Notes: a model not told the origin generated them from the sequence alone. A stretch of 64,000 nucleotides of DNA from Ruegeria arenilitoris (GCF_013032445.1 NZ_WQCA01000008.1:186001-250000); one strand, 5' to 3'; counted from the stretch's first letter, positions 33,490 to 43,089 are shown. Translations and numbers: made by a program.

Positions 33490-34986
33490 TTAAACCCGTT
33501 CCCGTCGAGCGTTGCGCCAAAGCAGCGCATACAGTACCGCCAGCAGTGCGAAGACCGGAATATCCCCGATCCGGGCAAATAATGTCCGGGGCAGCGATGC
33601 CGGTAATTTTGCGTCCACAAAGCCCGCCTGCCCCAAAGCCAGTGAGACAGTGACGCGCCCCAACGGATCTATCATCGCCGACACCCCGGTGTTGGCCGAA
33701 CGCATCATAGGCAGGCCCTGCTCAATCGCGCGCATCTGCGCCTGTGCCAGATGCTGGTACGGTCCGGACCGCGTGCCGAACCAGGCGTCATTGGTGATTT
33801 GCAGCAGGAAATCAGCGCGGGCAGGCGCGGCCAAAACATCCTGCGTGAAAACCGCCTCATAGCAGATCAACGGCAGGGCCTTACCCAGCTTTCCCGCGTC
33901 CATCAGTACAGCGCCCGGTCCCGAACTGAACCCGTGACCAGCGGTGGTGGCCATCCCGTGGATGCCGAACCTTGCCATCAGGTTTCCGAACGGCACGTAT
34001 TCTCCGAACGGTGCAAGATGGTGCTTGTCATACAGGCCCTGCTGCTGGCCCTGCTCATCCAGATAGATCATCGAGTTGTAGATGCGCGGCCCATCACCCC
34101 GTTGAATCCCCAGAAACACAGGCACGCCCTGCGCTGCATCGGTAACGGCAGTCAAATACGGCTGCGCGCTGCCCAGCCAAGCGGGGATTGAGGTTTCCGG
34201 CCAAACGATCAGATCTGGCCGGGGGTGTGCGGCAGTGAACTCGATCTGGCGCGCAAAGAACAAGGGCGCATAATCCGGGTCCCATTTCTGATGCTGTGGC
34301 GCGTTAGGCTGGATCAGGCGCACGATGTGGTCGGTTTCTATGACAGGCGGGCGCGTTACAGCATAGCCCAGCGCCAAACAGGCCGCGCCAACCGTCAGTC
34401 CCAGTGGCAGTGCGAACCCGCTACGTTGCGCCAGCGCCGCGCCTAGTGGCAAGGTTGCCAGCAGAGTCACCGCCCCCAGACCATACGGCCCGAACAGGGA
34501 CAGAAGTTGCACCACCGGCGTGTCGACCCAGACCTGCGCCAGACCAGCCCAGGGGAACCCCGTCAACACATAGCCTCGGGCGCATTCCGCCAGAGACACT
34601 GCGACTGCAAGAAAAACCGCCTGCCCGACAGGGTGTCCACCCGGTCGTTTCGCAGCCCAAAAAGCCAGCGCCCAAAACAGAGCCAACCCACCTGCCATGA
34701 AGATCAGGGCAAAGGGCGCCATCCAGGCGTGGCGCTCGGCGTCTACGAAAAACGGCTCGACAATCCAACTGAGACCGTGGGCAAAGTAACCGGTGGCAAA
34801 GGCCCAGCCCAACCACGCGGCCCGACCACGTGTCTCAATCGAAAGAAACAAAGGGGCTAACAGCACCAGTGCAACCAGAGTGGCTACCCAAATACCAAAC
34901 GGCGCAAGACCAAACGCTGCCAGCGAACCCAACAGGGCCGACAGGACGAACCTTAACCAAAACGGCCAGCCCCGCGATGGGTTCAT
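33490..34986 (-). CDS. lnt: apolipoprotein N-acyltransferase
   Basis: A 498-residue inner-membrane enzyme that adds the third acyl chain to lipoproteins. The first half has several membrane helices (WPFWLRFVLSALLGSLAAFGL and others to about residue 200). A nitrilase-type domain follows with the catalytic triad: Glu in IVWPETSIPAWLG, Lys in DKHHLAPFGEYVPF, and Cys in LPLICYEAVF. A last helix ends the protein. Its start overlaps the corC-like stop by four bases, so the two are coupled. Confidence 0.95.
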   Translation of the reverse strand: MNPSRGWPFWLRFVLSALLGSLAAFGLAPFGIWVATLVALVLLAPLFLSIETRGRAAWLGWAFATGYFAHGLSWIVEPFFVDAERHAWMAPFALIFMAGGLALFWALAFWAAKRPGGHPVGQAVFLAVAVSLAECARGYVLTGFPWAGLAQVWVDTPVVQLLSLFGPYGLGAVTLLATLPLGAALAQRSGFALPLGLTVGAACLALGYAVTRPPVIETDHIVRLIQPNAPQHQKWDPDYAPLFFARQIEFTAAHPRPDLIVWPETSIPAWLGSAQPYLTAVTDAAQGVPVFLGIQRGDGPRIYNSMIYLDEQGQQQGLYDKHHLAPFGEYVPFGNLMARFGIHGMATTAGHGFSSGPGAVLMDAGKLGKALPLICYEAVFTQDVLAAPARADFLLQITNDAWFGTRSGPYQHLAQAQMRAIEQGLPMMRSANTGVSAMIDPLGRVTVSLALGQAGFVDAKLPASLPRTLFARIGDIPVFALLAVLYALLWRNARRERV

Positions 34987-35870
34987 GCAGCAAGATCCGG
35001 CAGCATGACACGCAACCGCTTGATCCGGCGCGGGTCAGCGTCGATCACCTCGAATTCGGGGCCTTCGGGATGCAGAACGACCTCGCCCCGTGCGGGTACG
35101 CGACCCGACAGCATGAAGACCAGACCGCCCAGAGTATCAATCTCTTCCTCGTCCACGTCCTCGTGACTGGTCAGCGAGCGCCCGATCTCAGCCTCGAACT
35201 CTTCTAGCGGCACCCGGGCCTGAACGATGTAGCAACCGGGCTTTTCCTGTACCCAAAGCTGGTCCTCGTCAGCGTCGTGTTCGTCGGCAATCTCACCGAC
35301 CACCTGTTCGATCAGATCCTCGATGGTCAGCAAGCCATCAACACCGCCATATTCATCGATAACCAGCGCCATGTGGCGGCGTTCTGTCTGCATTTTCGTC
35401 AGCAGCACACCTATCGGCATCGAGGGCGGCACAAACAACAATGTCCGCAGCATAGACACTAGATCAAACTCGGTGCTGCCGCCGTTAAATCCATGGGTCA
35501 GCGCGAAATCCTTGAGGTGCACGAACCCCAAGGGCGTGTCCAGCGTGCCCTCATACACCGGTATCCGGGACAACCCGCTGTCGCGAAACAGTTGTGCCAG
35601 CTCATCTTTGGAAATCGTTGAAGGGACTGCGATGATCTCGGCCGTTGGAATGGCCACATCCTCGACCCGCATCCGCCGCAGGTTGATCATACCACGCGGC
35701 TGCGCCTTGTCGGCCTCGTGCCCATTGGCTACGTGGACTTCATCCTCGTCCGGTGGCGAGAACGCATCCACTATTCGAGAAAACAATCCGGGTTTCTCTT
35801 TGACATTGTCACCGCCGTTCTTTGGTTGCGCGCTCTGCGCCGCCATAGAACTGCCGTCTGTATCGCCCAT
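34983..35870 (-). CDS. CBS-domain CorC/HlyC-type protein
   Basis: A 295-residue soluble protein with two CBS domains (about 60-200, e.g. IISKDELAQLFRDSGLSRIPVYEGTLD and MALVIDEYGGVDGLLTIEDLIEQVVGEI) and a C-terminal CorC_HlyC domain (VQARVPLEEFEAEIGR, EEIDTLGGLVFMLSGRVPARGE). The family is linked to magnesium and cobalt efflux control (CorC) and to hemolysin-like proteins; no hemolytic role is implied. It lies between ybeY and lnt, a conserved order. An AGGA sits close to the start. Confidence 0.92.
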   Translation of the reverse strand: MGDTDGSSMAAQSAQPKNGGDNVKEKPGLFSRIVDAFSPPDEDEVHVANGHEADKAQPRGMINLRRMRVEDVAIPTAEIIAVPSTISKDELAQLFRDSGLSRIPVYEGTLDTPLGFVHLKDFALTHGFNGGSTEFDLVSMLRTLLFVPPSMPIGVLLTKMQTERRHMALVIDEYGGVDGLLTIEDLIEQVVGEIADEHDADEDQLWVQEKPGCYIVQARVPLEEFEAEIGRSLTSHEDVDEEEIDTLGGLVFMLSGRVPARGEVVLHPEGPEFEVIDADPRRIKRLRVMLPDLAA

Positions 35871-35905
35871 AATCCTGTTCCAATTAATCGGCCGTATAGG
35901 CCTGT

Positions 35906-36400
35906 CTACGCGTTATATGGGTCATCAAGACCCAGTTTGCCAAGTATATCGACCTCGACGGCTTCCATCAAATCCGCGTCTTCATCACGGATGTGATCGT
36001 ATCCCAATAAATGCAAAGTTCCGTGAATGATCAGGTGCGTGACGTGATCATCCATGGGCTTGCCCGCCTCGTCCGCCTCGCGCGCGCAGGTGTCATAGGA
36101 AATCGCAATATCCCCCAGCGCGATTTCACCTGTGAAGTCTTGTTCGGGCTGCAGCGGCGACTGGCCCGGTTGGTCAGCAGCCAAATCCTCGGCTGGCCAA
36201 CTGAGCACATTGGTTGGAGTGGGCTTTTCCCGAAACTCGGCATTCAGATCGGCGATCCGGGTGTCGTCACAGGCCAGCAGGCTGATTTCACACAGATCAG
36301 CGTCCAGATCGCAATGATCCAATACCGCCTGTATGGCCCGCGTGGCCAAGGGCTCCAGCCGCTGCCAGCGCGTGTCTTCGATCGTTATTTCAAGGTTCAT
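35906..36400 (-). CDS. ybeY: endoribonuclease/rRNA maturation factor YbeY
   Basis: A 164-residue metal-dependent RNase in 16S rRNA maturation and ribosome quality control. The zinc motif is HLIIHGTLHLLGYDH (H-x3-H-x5-H) near residue 125. The RNA-binding Arg precedes it. The start at 36400 (MNLEITIED) fits the family; the in-frame GTG seven codons upstream is less likely. It lies between phoH and the CorC-like gene as in most proteobacteria. Confidence 0.95.
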   Translation of the reverse strand: MNLEITIEDTRWQRLEPLATRAIQAVLDHCDLDADLCEISLLACDDTRIADLNAEFREKPTPTNVLSWPAEDLAADQPGQSPLQPEQDFTGEIALGDIAISYDTCAREADEAGKPMDDHVTHLIIHGTLHLLGYDHIRDEDADLMEAVEVDILGKLGLDDPYNA

Positions 36401-36433
36401 GTCACCGTGCCCAAAGCCCACGGCCCTGGACGA

Positions 36434-37456
36434 TTACCCCGTCTCACGGCCTGAGTCGGCCTCATACGCTTCGATAATGGCGGCGACAAGCGGGTGGCGG
36501 ACCACGTCTTTCGAGGTGAAATAGTTGAAGCTGATATTCGGGATCGTCTTCAGCAACCGTTCGGCATCCGCAAGCCCCGACTGAACCCCACGTGGCAGGT
36601 CCACCTGCGACCGGTCTCCGGTAATGACCATGCGGCTGCCCTCACCCAAACGTGTCAGGAACATCTTCATCTGCATGGTGGTAGCGTTCTGCGCCTCGTC
36701 CAGCACAACAAACGCGTTGGCCAGCGTCCGACCGCGCATGAACGCCAGCGGAGCGATTTCGATTCGTTTTTCTTCGATCAACTTGGCTAACTGCTTGCCG
36801 GGCAGAAAATCGTTCAGCGCGTCATAGAGCGGTTGCATGTAAGGATCGACCTTGTCCTTCATGTCGCCCGGTAGATAGCCCAGCTTTTCACCAGCCTCGA
36901 CGGCGGGACGGCTGAGAATGATCCGGTCCACATGCCCTCCGATGAACATCGACACGCCGACAGCCACCGCCAGATAGGTTTTGCCGGTGCCCGCAGGGCC
37001 GATTCCAAAGGCCAGTTCGTTGTTGAACAGGGATTGGACATAGGCCTTTTGTGCATCTGTGCGTGGCTCAACCAGTTTTTTGCGGGTTTTGATTTCAACC
37101 GTGCCACCCTTGAACATCTCAAGCTGGTCGCCGTCGCGGCTGCCGGTTCCTGTCTCGGAACTGCCCATCCGTAGCTCGCGGTCCACGTCCGCAGCCTCTA
37201 CATCGCGACCGCCCTCAAGACGGGTATAAAGCGCCTGCAGCACCTCAATGGCCTGTTTTTGCGAGTCTTCGTCGCCCATGACAACCAACTGATTGCCGCG
37301 TCGCACGATCTGCACAGACAGCTTGTGTTCGATTTCGGTCAGGTTGCGGTCATACTCGCCGCACAAATCAATCAACAACCGATTGTCAGGGAATTCAACA
37401 AACGCCTCGCTCTGGGGCATGTCATCTTGCGGTGGGGTAAGGGCACCGATGGCCAA
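36434..37456 (-). CDS. phoH: PhoH-family ATPase (PhoH-like protein YbeZ)
   Basis: A 340-residue P-loop protein. The Walker A is GIGPAGTGKTYLA near residue 150 and the Walker B FVVLDEAQNATTMQMKMFLTRLG. An N-terminal KH-like region precedes it (IEHKLSVQIVRRGNQLVVMG). The family is an RNA helicase-like partner of YbeY. The start is taken as TTG at 37456 because AGGAG lies seven bases upstream and the alphaproteobacterial family begins AIGALTPPQDD. The frame also extends 20 codons further to an unsupported ATG at 37516. Confidence 0.93.
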   Translation of the reverse strand: MAIGALTPPQDDMPQSEAFVEFPDNRLLIDLCGEYDRNLTEIEHKLSVQIVRRGNQLVVMGDEDSQKQAIEVLQALYTRLEGGRDVEAADVDRELRMGSSETGTGSRDGDQLEMFKGGTVEIKTRKKLVEPRTDAQKAYVQSLFNNELAFGIGPAGTGKTYLAVAVGVSMFIGGHVDRIILSRPAVEAGEKLGYLPGDMKDKVDPYMQPLYDALNDFLPGKQLAKLIEEKRIEIAPLAFMRGRTLANAFVVLDEAQNATTMQMKMFLTRLGEGSRMVITGDRSQVDLPRGVQSGLADAERLLKTIPNISFNYFTSKDVVRHPLVAAIIEAYEADSGRETG

Positions 37457-37590
37457 TCCGTTCTCCTGTCTTGGCGTTTCACCCTGAGCGTAGACAACAA
37501 ATCTCGGTAGGCGCAAGCCACAGATTCAAATTTTCACCAATGGATGGTAAAACCGCCGACGCGGGACACAGATCGGCAAGACCCGCGCCA

Positions 37591-38355
37591 TCAGAATGTA
37601 TAGTTCAATCCAAATCTCAGGCCACGGTAACGAGGTGTGGATTTCGTCGAAAATCCGTTGTCAAACTCAACGGTACGTGAATCGAACTGCACGTATTCAT
37701 ACTCGCCTGTGATCGACCAGTTTTCATTCAGCTTGTGCTCCGCCCCAATACTGGCCGAGTACCCGCCGCGCGTATCACTTTCTTCAAAGCGTTGTGGGAC
37801 GGGCCCAAGGGCCAAACTGCTGGTGGTTTCAACGTCACCTTGCACATACCCGACTGAAACAAAATAAAGGACGGATCCGCTTTTGTTGGTCAGACCATTA
37901 CGTAACCGTATCGAGAGAACGTCCGAGACCTTCGAACCTCCGGTGGCCGTGATGCCGCCAATCTCGGTTGAGACCAAATCATCAATCGTTCCAGTATCAT
38001 AACCCAGTTCGACCCCATAGACATAGTCACGCCCGCCCGCGGCCGGAAGAACACCACGCCAGCCACCTCGAATACCGAAATACCCTCCGCGCAGGTCCAA
38101 TTCACCAACTTGGAATGTTCCCGCCGGGGTCCGCAGACCGAATCGATCCGACCCGTTTGAGGCATGACCGCCACTGAGGCCCAAATAGAAAGCGCTTACG
38201 TCACTACCAAGGCGCTTGGAACTGACAACCGGGGGATCAGTCACGCCCTGTTCGAGATTGCCCGCAACCGTTGCGTTAGAACAAAGTGAAAGGACCAAAA
38301 CCGCAGTTAAAGCAACTCGGCTATTTGATCCAAAGCAACGTGTTAGAAAAAGCAC
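37591..38355 (-). CDS. outer membrane beta-barrel protein
   Basis: A 254-residue protein with a signal peptide (residues 1-31, VALTAVLVLSLCSNATVAG). An eight-stranded-type barrel follows (FYLGLSGGHASNGSD, YGVELGYDTGTIDD, LYFVSVGYVQGDV, GGYSASIGAEHKL, WSITGEYEYVQFDS), and the C-terminus is RFGLNYTF with a terminal Phe. It resembles Omp25/OmpW-like porins of alphaproteobacteria; ligand unknown. It starts with GTG after a good GGAGG eight bases upstream. It interrupts the usual miaB-phoH order and appears more AT-rich than its neighbours. Confidence 0.85.
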   Translation of the reverse strand: MLFLTRCFGSNSRVALTAVLVLSLCSNATVAGNLEQGVTDPPVVSSKRLGSDVSAFYLGLSGGHASNGSDRFGLRTPAGTFQVGELDLRGGYFGIRGGWRGVLPAAGGRDYVYGVELGYDTGTIDDLVSTEIGGITATGGSKVSDVLSIRLRNGLTNKSGSVLYFVSVGYVQGDVETTSSLALGPVPQRFEESDTRGGYSASIGAEHKLNENWSITGEYEYVQFDSRTVEFDNGFSTKSTPRYRGLRFGLNYTF

Positions 38356-38537
38356 TCGAAACCTCCATCGTCCCAGCCCGCGATTCGGGTCAGCACATAC
38401 TTGGGCCTTAAGGGACGCGTAAACTTAGCGCCCAAAAAACCTGAGCTTTCTCGGACCATAGTTACCAGTGATAAATCAAGGGTTAAAAACGGAAACAAAT
38501 GCTGACTATGGTTTTCAAACAGCACTTGCCCACAGGA

Positions 38538-39857
38538 TCAAACCAGCGCCCCTGCTAACGAATTGGCCCCAGAGTCGGTGATCAAAACTTCTCGCAAGTC
38601 ACCCACATCGACATTTGCATCAGACACATGAACCGAATGCAAATACTCAGACTTTCCAACCATTTGCCCCGGCAAACGACCAGTTTTCTCAAACAGAACG
38701 CGGACCTTGCGGCCAACCATCGAGTCCTGAATTTCCCGTTGATGCCAGGTGATCATTTCCTGCAGGCGCTGTAGGCGGTCATCCGCCGCCGCAGGATCGA
38801 CCTGAGGTCGTTCGGCCGCTGGGGTCCCGGGGCGTGTCGAGTATTTGAAGGAATAGGCATAGCCGTATTTAACCTCTTCGACCAAATCCAGCGTGGCCTG
38901 AAAATCCTCTTCGGTTTCTTCAGGGAAGCCGACGATAAAGTCACCGGACATAACAATATCTGGGCGTGCGGCACGAATACGCTCGATCAGACGAAGGTAG
39001 CTCTCAGCCGTGTGGCTGCGGTTCATGCGCTTGAGGATGCGGTCTGATCCCGACTGTACCGGCAGGTGTAGATAGGGCATCAGCTTTTCGCAGGTTCCAT
39101 GCGCCTCGATCAGATCCTCCGCCATGTCATTGGGGTGCGAGGTGGTAAAGCGGATACGCTCCAGCCCGTCGACCTTGTTCAACTCCCAGATCAGACCGGC
39201 CAGCGTCATGTCTCCGTTTGGACCCGTGCCATGATAGGCGTTGACGTTCTGACCCAGCAGAGTGATCTCGCGCACGCCGCGTTCGACCAGATCATGCGCC
39301 TCACGAATGATGCGATCCGCCGGGCGGCTGACCTCGGCACCGCGGGTATAAGGCACCACGCAGAAGGCGCAGAACTTGTCGCAGCCTTCCTGCACGGTCA
39401 GAAACGCCGTCGGGCCACGCTTGGCCTTGGGGCGGTTCTTCAGCTTTTCGAACTTGTCCTCCTCGGGGAAATCCGTGTCCAGCGCCTTGGCACCGGTGCG
39501 GGTCTTGGCCTCCATCTCGGGCAGGCGGTGATAGCTTTGCGGCCCAACCACCAGATCGACCAGCGGCTGACGGCGCATGATTTCCTCGCCCTCGGCCTGC
39601 GCCACGCAACCCGCCACACCGATCTTCAGATCAGGCTTTTCCGCTTTCAGCCCCTTGAACCGGCCCAACTCGGAATAGACTTTTTCGGCGGCCTTTTCCC
39701 GGATGTGGCAAGTGTTCAACAGAATCATATCCGCATCATCGGGGCTTTGGGTTTCCACATAGCCCTGCCCGCCCAGCGTCTCGGACATGCGCTCGCTGTC
39801 ATAGACGTTCATCTGGCAACCATAGGTTTTGATGTACAGCTTTTTGGGTTCTGACAT
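38538..39857 (-). CDS. miaB: tRNA-2-methylthio-N6-dimethylallyladenosine synthase
   Basis: A 439-residue radical-SAM methylthiotransferase that makes ms2i6A at position 37 of tRNAs. The N-terminal UPF0004 domain has Cys residues in [29 protein letters not shown] and GVAGCVAQ for the auxiliary cluster. The radical-SAM motif is CDKFCAFC near residue 157. A TRAM domain ends the protein. It is followed by the barrel protein gene and then phoH. Confidence 0.97.
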   Translation of the reverse strand: MSEPKKLYIKTYGCQMNVYDSERMSETLGGQGYVETQSPDDADMILLNTCHIREKAAEKVYSELGRFKGLKAEKPDLKIGVAGCVAQAEGEEIMRRQPLVDLVVGPQSYHRLPEMEAKTRTGAKALDTDFPEEDKFEKLKNRPKAKRGPTAFLTVQEGCDKFCAFCVVPYTRGAEVSRPADRIIREAHDLVERGVREITLLGQNVNAYHGTGPNGDMTLAGLIWELNKVDGLERIRFTTSHPNDMAEDLIEAHGTCEKLMPYLHLPVQSGSDRILKRMNRSHTAESYLRLIERIRAARPDIVMSGDFIVGFPEETEEDFQATLDLVEEVKYGYAYSFKYSTRPGTPAAERPQVDPAAADDRLQRLQEMITWHQREIQDSMVGRKVRVLFEKTGRLPGQMVGKSEYLHSVHVSDANVDVGDLREVLITDSGANSLAGALV

Positions 39858-39977
39858 GGATATGGCCTTTGCGTTCGCGGGATCGGCGTCATCTATACCT
39901 TACGAACGCCGCTTGCAATGCCGGGGCGGATACCCGATTTTGGCCGAAGATTCCAGCAAAGTGGAACCGGACAGGCA

Positions 39978-40841
39978 ATGCAATACGACTCACTCGACGT
40001 TTTCCTGAATTCAGGCAAATCGGCGCTGGCCAAAGGCCCGGTCGCCCTGATCTTTGCCGAGGACATGGTCGAGATCGACAGCACCATCCGGCACCATCTG
40101 CATCTGGGGTTCAAATCCGTGATCGCCTTCATGCCGCAGGATTTCGCGTTGGACCCCGAGCTGTCCGAGCGCATCCACCGCGTCGCCCTGACCTGTGTAC
40201 CCAGCGCCGTTGTCTTCGACACCATCAACAGAATCATCCACGCCGCCCCCGGCATCTGGATGTATTACTGCTACAACGCCGAATACCTGTTCTTTCCGTT
40301 TTGCGAGACCCGAACGGTGGGCGAATTGCTGGCCTTTCACGCCGAAGAACGCCGCGACGCGATGCTGAGCCATGTGATCGACCTCTATGCCGACGACCTG
40401 AACGCTTATCCGAACGGAGTCGCACCGGACCGCGCGATGCTGGACAGCACCGGCTATTATGCCCATACCCGCCACAACGCCGAAGGCCACCCGGTCGAGC
40501 GGCAGTTGGACATGTCCGGTGGCCTGCGCTGGCGGTTCGAGGATCACATTCCATACGAGCGCCGCGGCATTGACCGGATCGCCCTTTTCAAATCCCGCAA
40601 GGGTCTGGAGCTGCGTCTCGATCACACCTTCAACGAGCCGGAATACAACACCTATTCCTGCCCATGGCACCACAATATGACGGCCGCCGTCTGCTCATTC
40701 CGCGCCGCAAAGGCGTTGAAAAGCAATGCCGGGTCTACCTTCGACATCCCCAGCTTTTGCTGGCACAACTCGGTGCCGTTCCAGTGGACGTCCGGTCAAT
40801 TACTCGATCTGGGGCTGATCGAATCGGGCCAGTGGTTCTGA
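39978..40841 (+). CDS. hypothetical protein, glycosyltransferase family 2-like
   Basis: A 287-residue protein with a pattern seen in a Rhodobacterales family often annotated as glycosyltransferase family 2, though the canonical GT-A motifs are faint. Features: ALIFAEDMVEIDSTIRHHLHLGFKSVIAFMP near the start, IWMYYCYNAEYLFFPFCETR in the middle, and YNTYSCPWHHNMTAAVCSFR and DIPSFCWHNSVPFQW near the end. Aromatic, His and Cys residues are abundant. The start at 39978 gives a family-like N-terminus; the frame is open 20 codons further upstream. Substrate and role are not known. Confidence 0.65.
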   Translation: MQYDSLDVFLNSGKSALAKGPVALIFAEDMVEIDSTIRHHLHLGFKSVIAFMPQDFALDPELSERIHRVALTCVPSAVVFDTINRIIHAAPGIWMYYCYNAEYLFFPFCETRTVGELLAFHAEERRDAMLSHVIDLYADDLNAYPNGVAPDRAMLDSTGYYAHTRHNAEGHPVERQLDMSGGLRWRFEDHIPYERRGIDRIALFKSRKGLELRLDHTFNEPEYNTYSCPWHHNMTAAVCSFRAAKALKSNAGSTFDIPSFCWHNSVPFQWTSGQLLDLGLIESGQWF

Positions 40842-40843
40842 GC

Positions 40844-41641
40844 CTAGCGCTGCAGCAGAATCGGGAACCAATCCTCGCGCAGGCGCTGGCCGGGGGTCAT
40901 TTCATGGCCCGGAAACGGCGGTGAGGTCCGGCCCGGACGTTCCACATAGCGCGCATCATCTCCAACCAGACGCAGCGAAAACGCCCGGCGGCGGCTGTCG
41001 GATTGGTTGCCACGCGCACCGTGCAGCGTTCGGTAGTTGAAGGCCACCGCGTCACCCGGCTCCATCTCGAATTCCACGACCTTCATCCCTTCGGCATCAG
41101 GGTCCGGGACGGGGATGTACTGGCCTTCGTCGGGGAAAAACCCCTCTTCCGAGACCCAGCGGGTCGGCAAAACCTCTTTCTCCCACCGGTGCGAGCCCGC
41201 CACACAACGCAGCGTTGCCTGTTTCACCTGGTCTAGTGGGGACCAGAAGCTGATGGTTTGCTGCCCTTCGACAAAGTAGTACGGCCCGTCCTGATGCCAT
41301 GGCGTCGCCATTGAGGTGCCCGGCTCCTTGACCAAAACGTGGTCGTGGAACATCTGCACGGTCTGCGATTTCATCAGATCCGCCGCAACCTCAGCCGCCG
41401 GAGAGGTTTCGATCGCCTCACGAAACTGATCAATCCGCGACCAGTTGCAGTAATCGTCAAAAAACAGGCCGGTCTCGCCCTGTTTCTTGTTGTCCGACGC
41501 ATAAGGCCCGGGGTCGGCCATGTTCGCGGCGACGCCGTCGCGCAGAGCCTCGACGTGATCGGCAAACAGCCCTTTGATCAGGACAACACCGTCCTGTTGG
41601 TAGGTGTCGATCATCTCTTGCGTGACCAGAGGGTGCGTCAT
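40844..41641 (-). CDS. phytanoyl-CoA dioxygenase (PhyH)-family oxygenase
   Basis: A 265-residue Fe(II)/2-oxoglutarate-dependent oxygenase. The iron ligands are visible: HQDGPYYFVEG (H-x-D) near residue 125 and the distal His in NYRTLHGARGNQS, followed by the Arg that binds 2-oxoglutarate (RRRAFSLRLVGDD). The family hydroxylates various substrates. The start at 41641 has GGAGAC six bases upstream. It diverges from a LysR gene that is its likely regulator, and converges on the GT2-like gene with a two-base gap. Confidence 0.88.
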   Translation of the reverse strand: MTHPLVTQEMIDTYQQDGVVLIKGLFADHVEALRDGVAANMADPGPYASDNKKQGETGLFFDDYCNWSRIDQFREAIETSPAAEVAADLMKSQTVQMFHDHVLVKEPGTSMATPWHQDGPYYFVEGQQTISFWSPLDQVKQATLRCVAGSHRWEKEVLPTRWVSEEGFFPDEGQYIPVPDPDAEGMKVVEFEMEPGDAVAFNYRTLHGARGNQSDSRRRAFSLRLVGDDARYVERPGRTSPPFPGHEMTPGQRLREDWFPILLQR

Positions 41642-41702
41642 GTCTGTCTCCGTGCCTTTGGGTGCTGTGATCTGCACATGGGGATGCCCTCTGTTCAAGT
41701 CA

Positions 41703-41717
41703 TATCTTTCAAAGATA
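41703..41717. promoter_or_regulatory. perfect inverted repeat in divergent PhyH/LysR promoter region
   Basis: TATCTTT-C-AAAGATA is a perfect 15-base inverted repeat 11 bases upstream of the LysR start. The 87-base gap is shared by the two divergent genes, so this is a likely site for the LysR protein, which would repress its own gene and control the oxygenase. Confidence 0.55.
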
Positions 41718-41728
41718 CACTTAACTTC

Positions 41729-42619
41729 ATGTTATATATTTCACTGCGCCAATATGAATATGTCTGCGCCATCGGACGGCATGGCAGCCTGTCCGCCGCC
41801 GCGCAGCACCTGAACGTTTCGCAACCAGCACTGTCCAACGCACTAACCCGGGTCGAAGAACAACTGGGCTATCCCCTGTTTGCCCGCAGGCGCGGTGCGG
41901 CAATGGCTCTTACCCCACAGGGCCGCAGTTTCATCGAAGAAGCCGAGGCCTTGCTGGCCAGCGCCGCCCGGCTGGAAAACGCCACCGATACCGGCACGGG
42001 CAAGGCCCGGTTACGGCTGGGGTGTTTCGTCGATCTGGCTCCGTTTCTGCTGGCCCGTGCGCTGCGGCAATTGCGCGCCGAGATGCCGGATGTGGTGGTA
42101 TCCTACAGGGTGGACAGTTTCGAAGGGTTGATTTCCGGCCTGATCGACGGGCGGATCGACCTCGCGCTGACCTACGGGCTGAGCATGGACGCGACGTTCA
42201 CCCGGCACACGCTGTACACCAGCTCTCCGCGCGCGCTTTTTTCGCCGGATCACCCTTTGGCCTCGAATAGCCAGGTTTCCATGCGCGACCTAGCCACCCA
42301 TCCGTTGATCCTGTCCGAAGAAGGCCTATCCGCACAACACGTGTTAGGGCTGTTTCGGCAGATCGGAGAAAGCCCGAAAGTGGCCCACCGCGCGGCCTCG
42401 CTGGAAATTCAACGCAGCCTCGCGGCCCACAATGAGGGCGTTGCGATCAGCTATGCCAACCCACCTGCCGAGGTCAGCTATGACGGGATGCCCCTGCTAA
42501 GCCTGCCGATTTCAGACCCGTTTGCAGCCGAACCCGTGGTACTGGCCCGACATGGCACAGGCCCCACCGATGCGCATACGTCGCTCGCCGAGCGGGCACT
42601 GACAGGACTGGTGACGTGA
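41729..42619 (+). CDS. LysR-family regulator divergent from PhyH-type oxygenase
   Basis: A 296-residue LysR-type regulator. The winged helix-turn-helix (SLRQYEYVCAIGRHGSLSAAAQHLNVSQPALSNALTRVEEQLG) is typical, followed by the ligand domain (RLRLGCFVDLAPFLLARALRQL). The ATG at 41729 is the first start that gives the family N-terminus; the frame is open upstream across the divergent promoter and into the oxygenase gene, which is not coding. Effector unknown. Confidence 0.9.
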   Translation: MLYISLRQYEYVCAIGRHGSLSAAAQHLNVSQPALSNALTRVEEQLGYPLFARRRGAAMALTPQGRSFIEEAEALLASAARLENATDTGTGKARLRLGCFVDLAPFLLARALRQLRAEMPDVVVSYRVDSFEGLISGLIDGRIDLALTYGLSMDATFTRHTLYTSSPRALFSPDHPLASNSQVSMRDLATHPLILSEEGLSAQHVLGLFRQIGESPKVAHRAASLEIQRSLAAHNEGVAISYANPPAEVSYDGMPLLSLPISDPFAAEPVVLARHGTGPTDAHTSLAERALTGLVT

Positions 42620-42621
42620 GG

Positions 42622-43038
42622 TTATTTCTTCCGCAGACGGATCACGACGTCGACCGAGGCGATCTCGACCCCGTCGGGGGCCTCGGGCAGGCGCTGAATC
42701 ACCAGCTGATCTGAAGGCGCGTCGCTCAGGCGGGTTTCATCTTCCCAGTAGAAATGGGGGTGATCATGGGTATTGGTATCGAAATAGCTTTTTGAACCGT
42801 CCACCGTGATTTCCTGCAAAACACCGGCTTCGCAAAACGCACGCAGCGTGTTGTAGACTGTTGCAAGAGAAACGGCATCGCCGTTCTTCTTAGCCGATTC
42901 AAACAAGCTTTCCGCCGTGACATGGCGATGACGGCCGTCGCCAACCAGCAGCTCGGCCAAAGCCATACGCTGACGCGTCGGGCGCAATCCCGCATCGACC
43001 AACCAATTTGTGGCTCTGCTCTGGCTTTGAGGTGTCAT
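42622..43038 (-). CDS. irr: iron response regulator Irr (Fur family)
   Basis: A 138-residue Fur-family protein of the Irr type. The DNA-binding region is LRPTRQRMALAELL and TVYNTLRAFCEAGVLQEIT. The haem-linked HxH motif is DTNTHDHPHFYWEDE. Irr represses iron-using genes in alphaproteobacteria under iron limitation and is degraded on haem binding. It diverges from fabA across a 188-base region with two palindromes. This order with fabA-fabB-fabI is common in Rhodobacterales. Confidence 0.92.
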   Translation of the reverse strand: MTPQSQSRATNWLVDAGLRPTRQRMALAELLVGDGRHRHVTAESLFESAKKNGDAVSLATVYNTLRAFCEAGVLQEITVDGSKSYFDTNTHDHPHFYWEDETRLSDAPSDQLVIQRLPEAPDGVEIASVDVVIRLRKK

Positions 43039-43062
43039 GAATCCGATACCCGTTTGTTGCTG

Positions 43063-43076
43063 ACTTATATATAAGT
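43063..43076. promoter_or_regulatory. palindrome upstream of irr
   Basis: ACTTATATATAAGT is a perfect 14-base palindrome 25 bases upstream of the irr start. It can hold a -10 element in either direction and could be an autoregulatory site. It does not match an Irr ICE box of which I am sure. Confidence 0.4.
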
Positions 43077-43089
43077 GCTCATGTCAGGT

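Noticed and set aside
41339-41728. 130-codon N-terminal extension of the LysR gene
   Set aside because: It crosses the divergent promoter and the PhyH-type gene; the LysR domain begins at the ATG at 41729.
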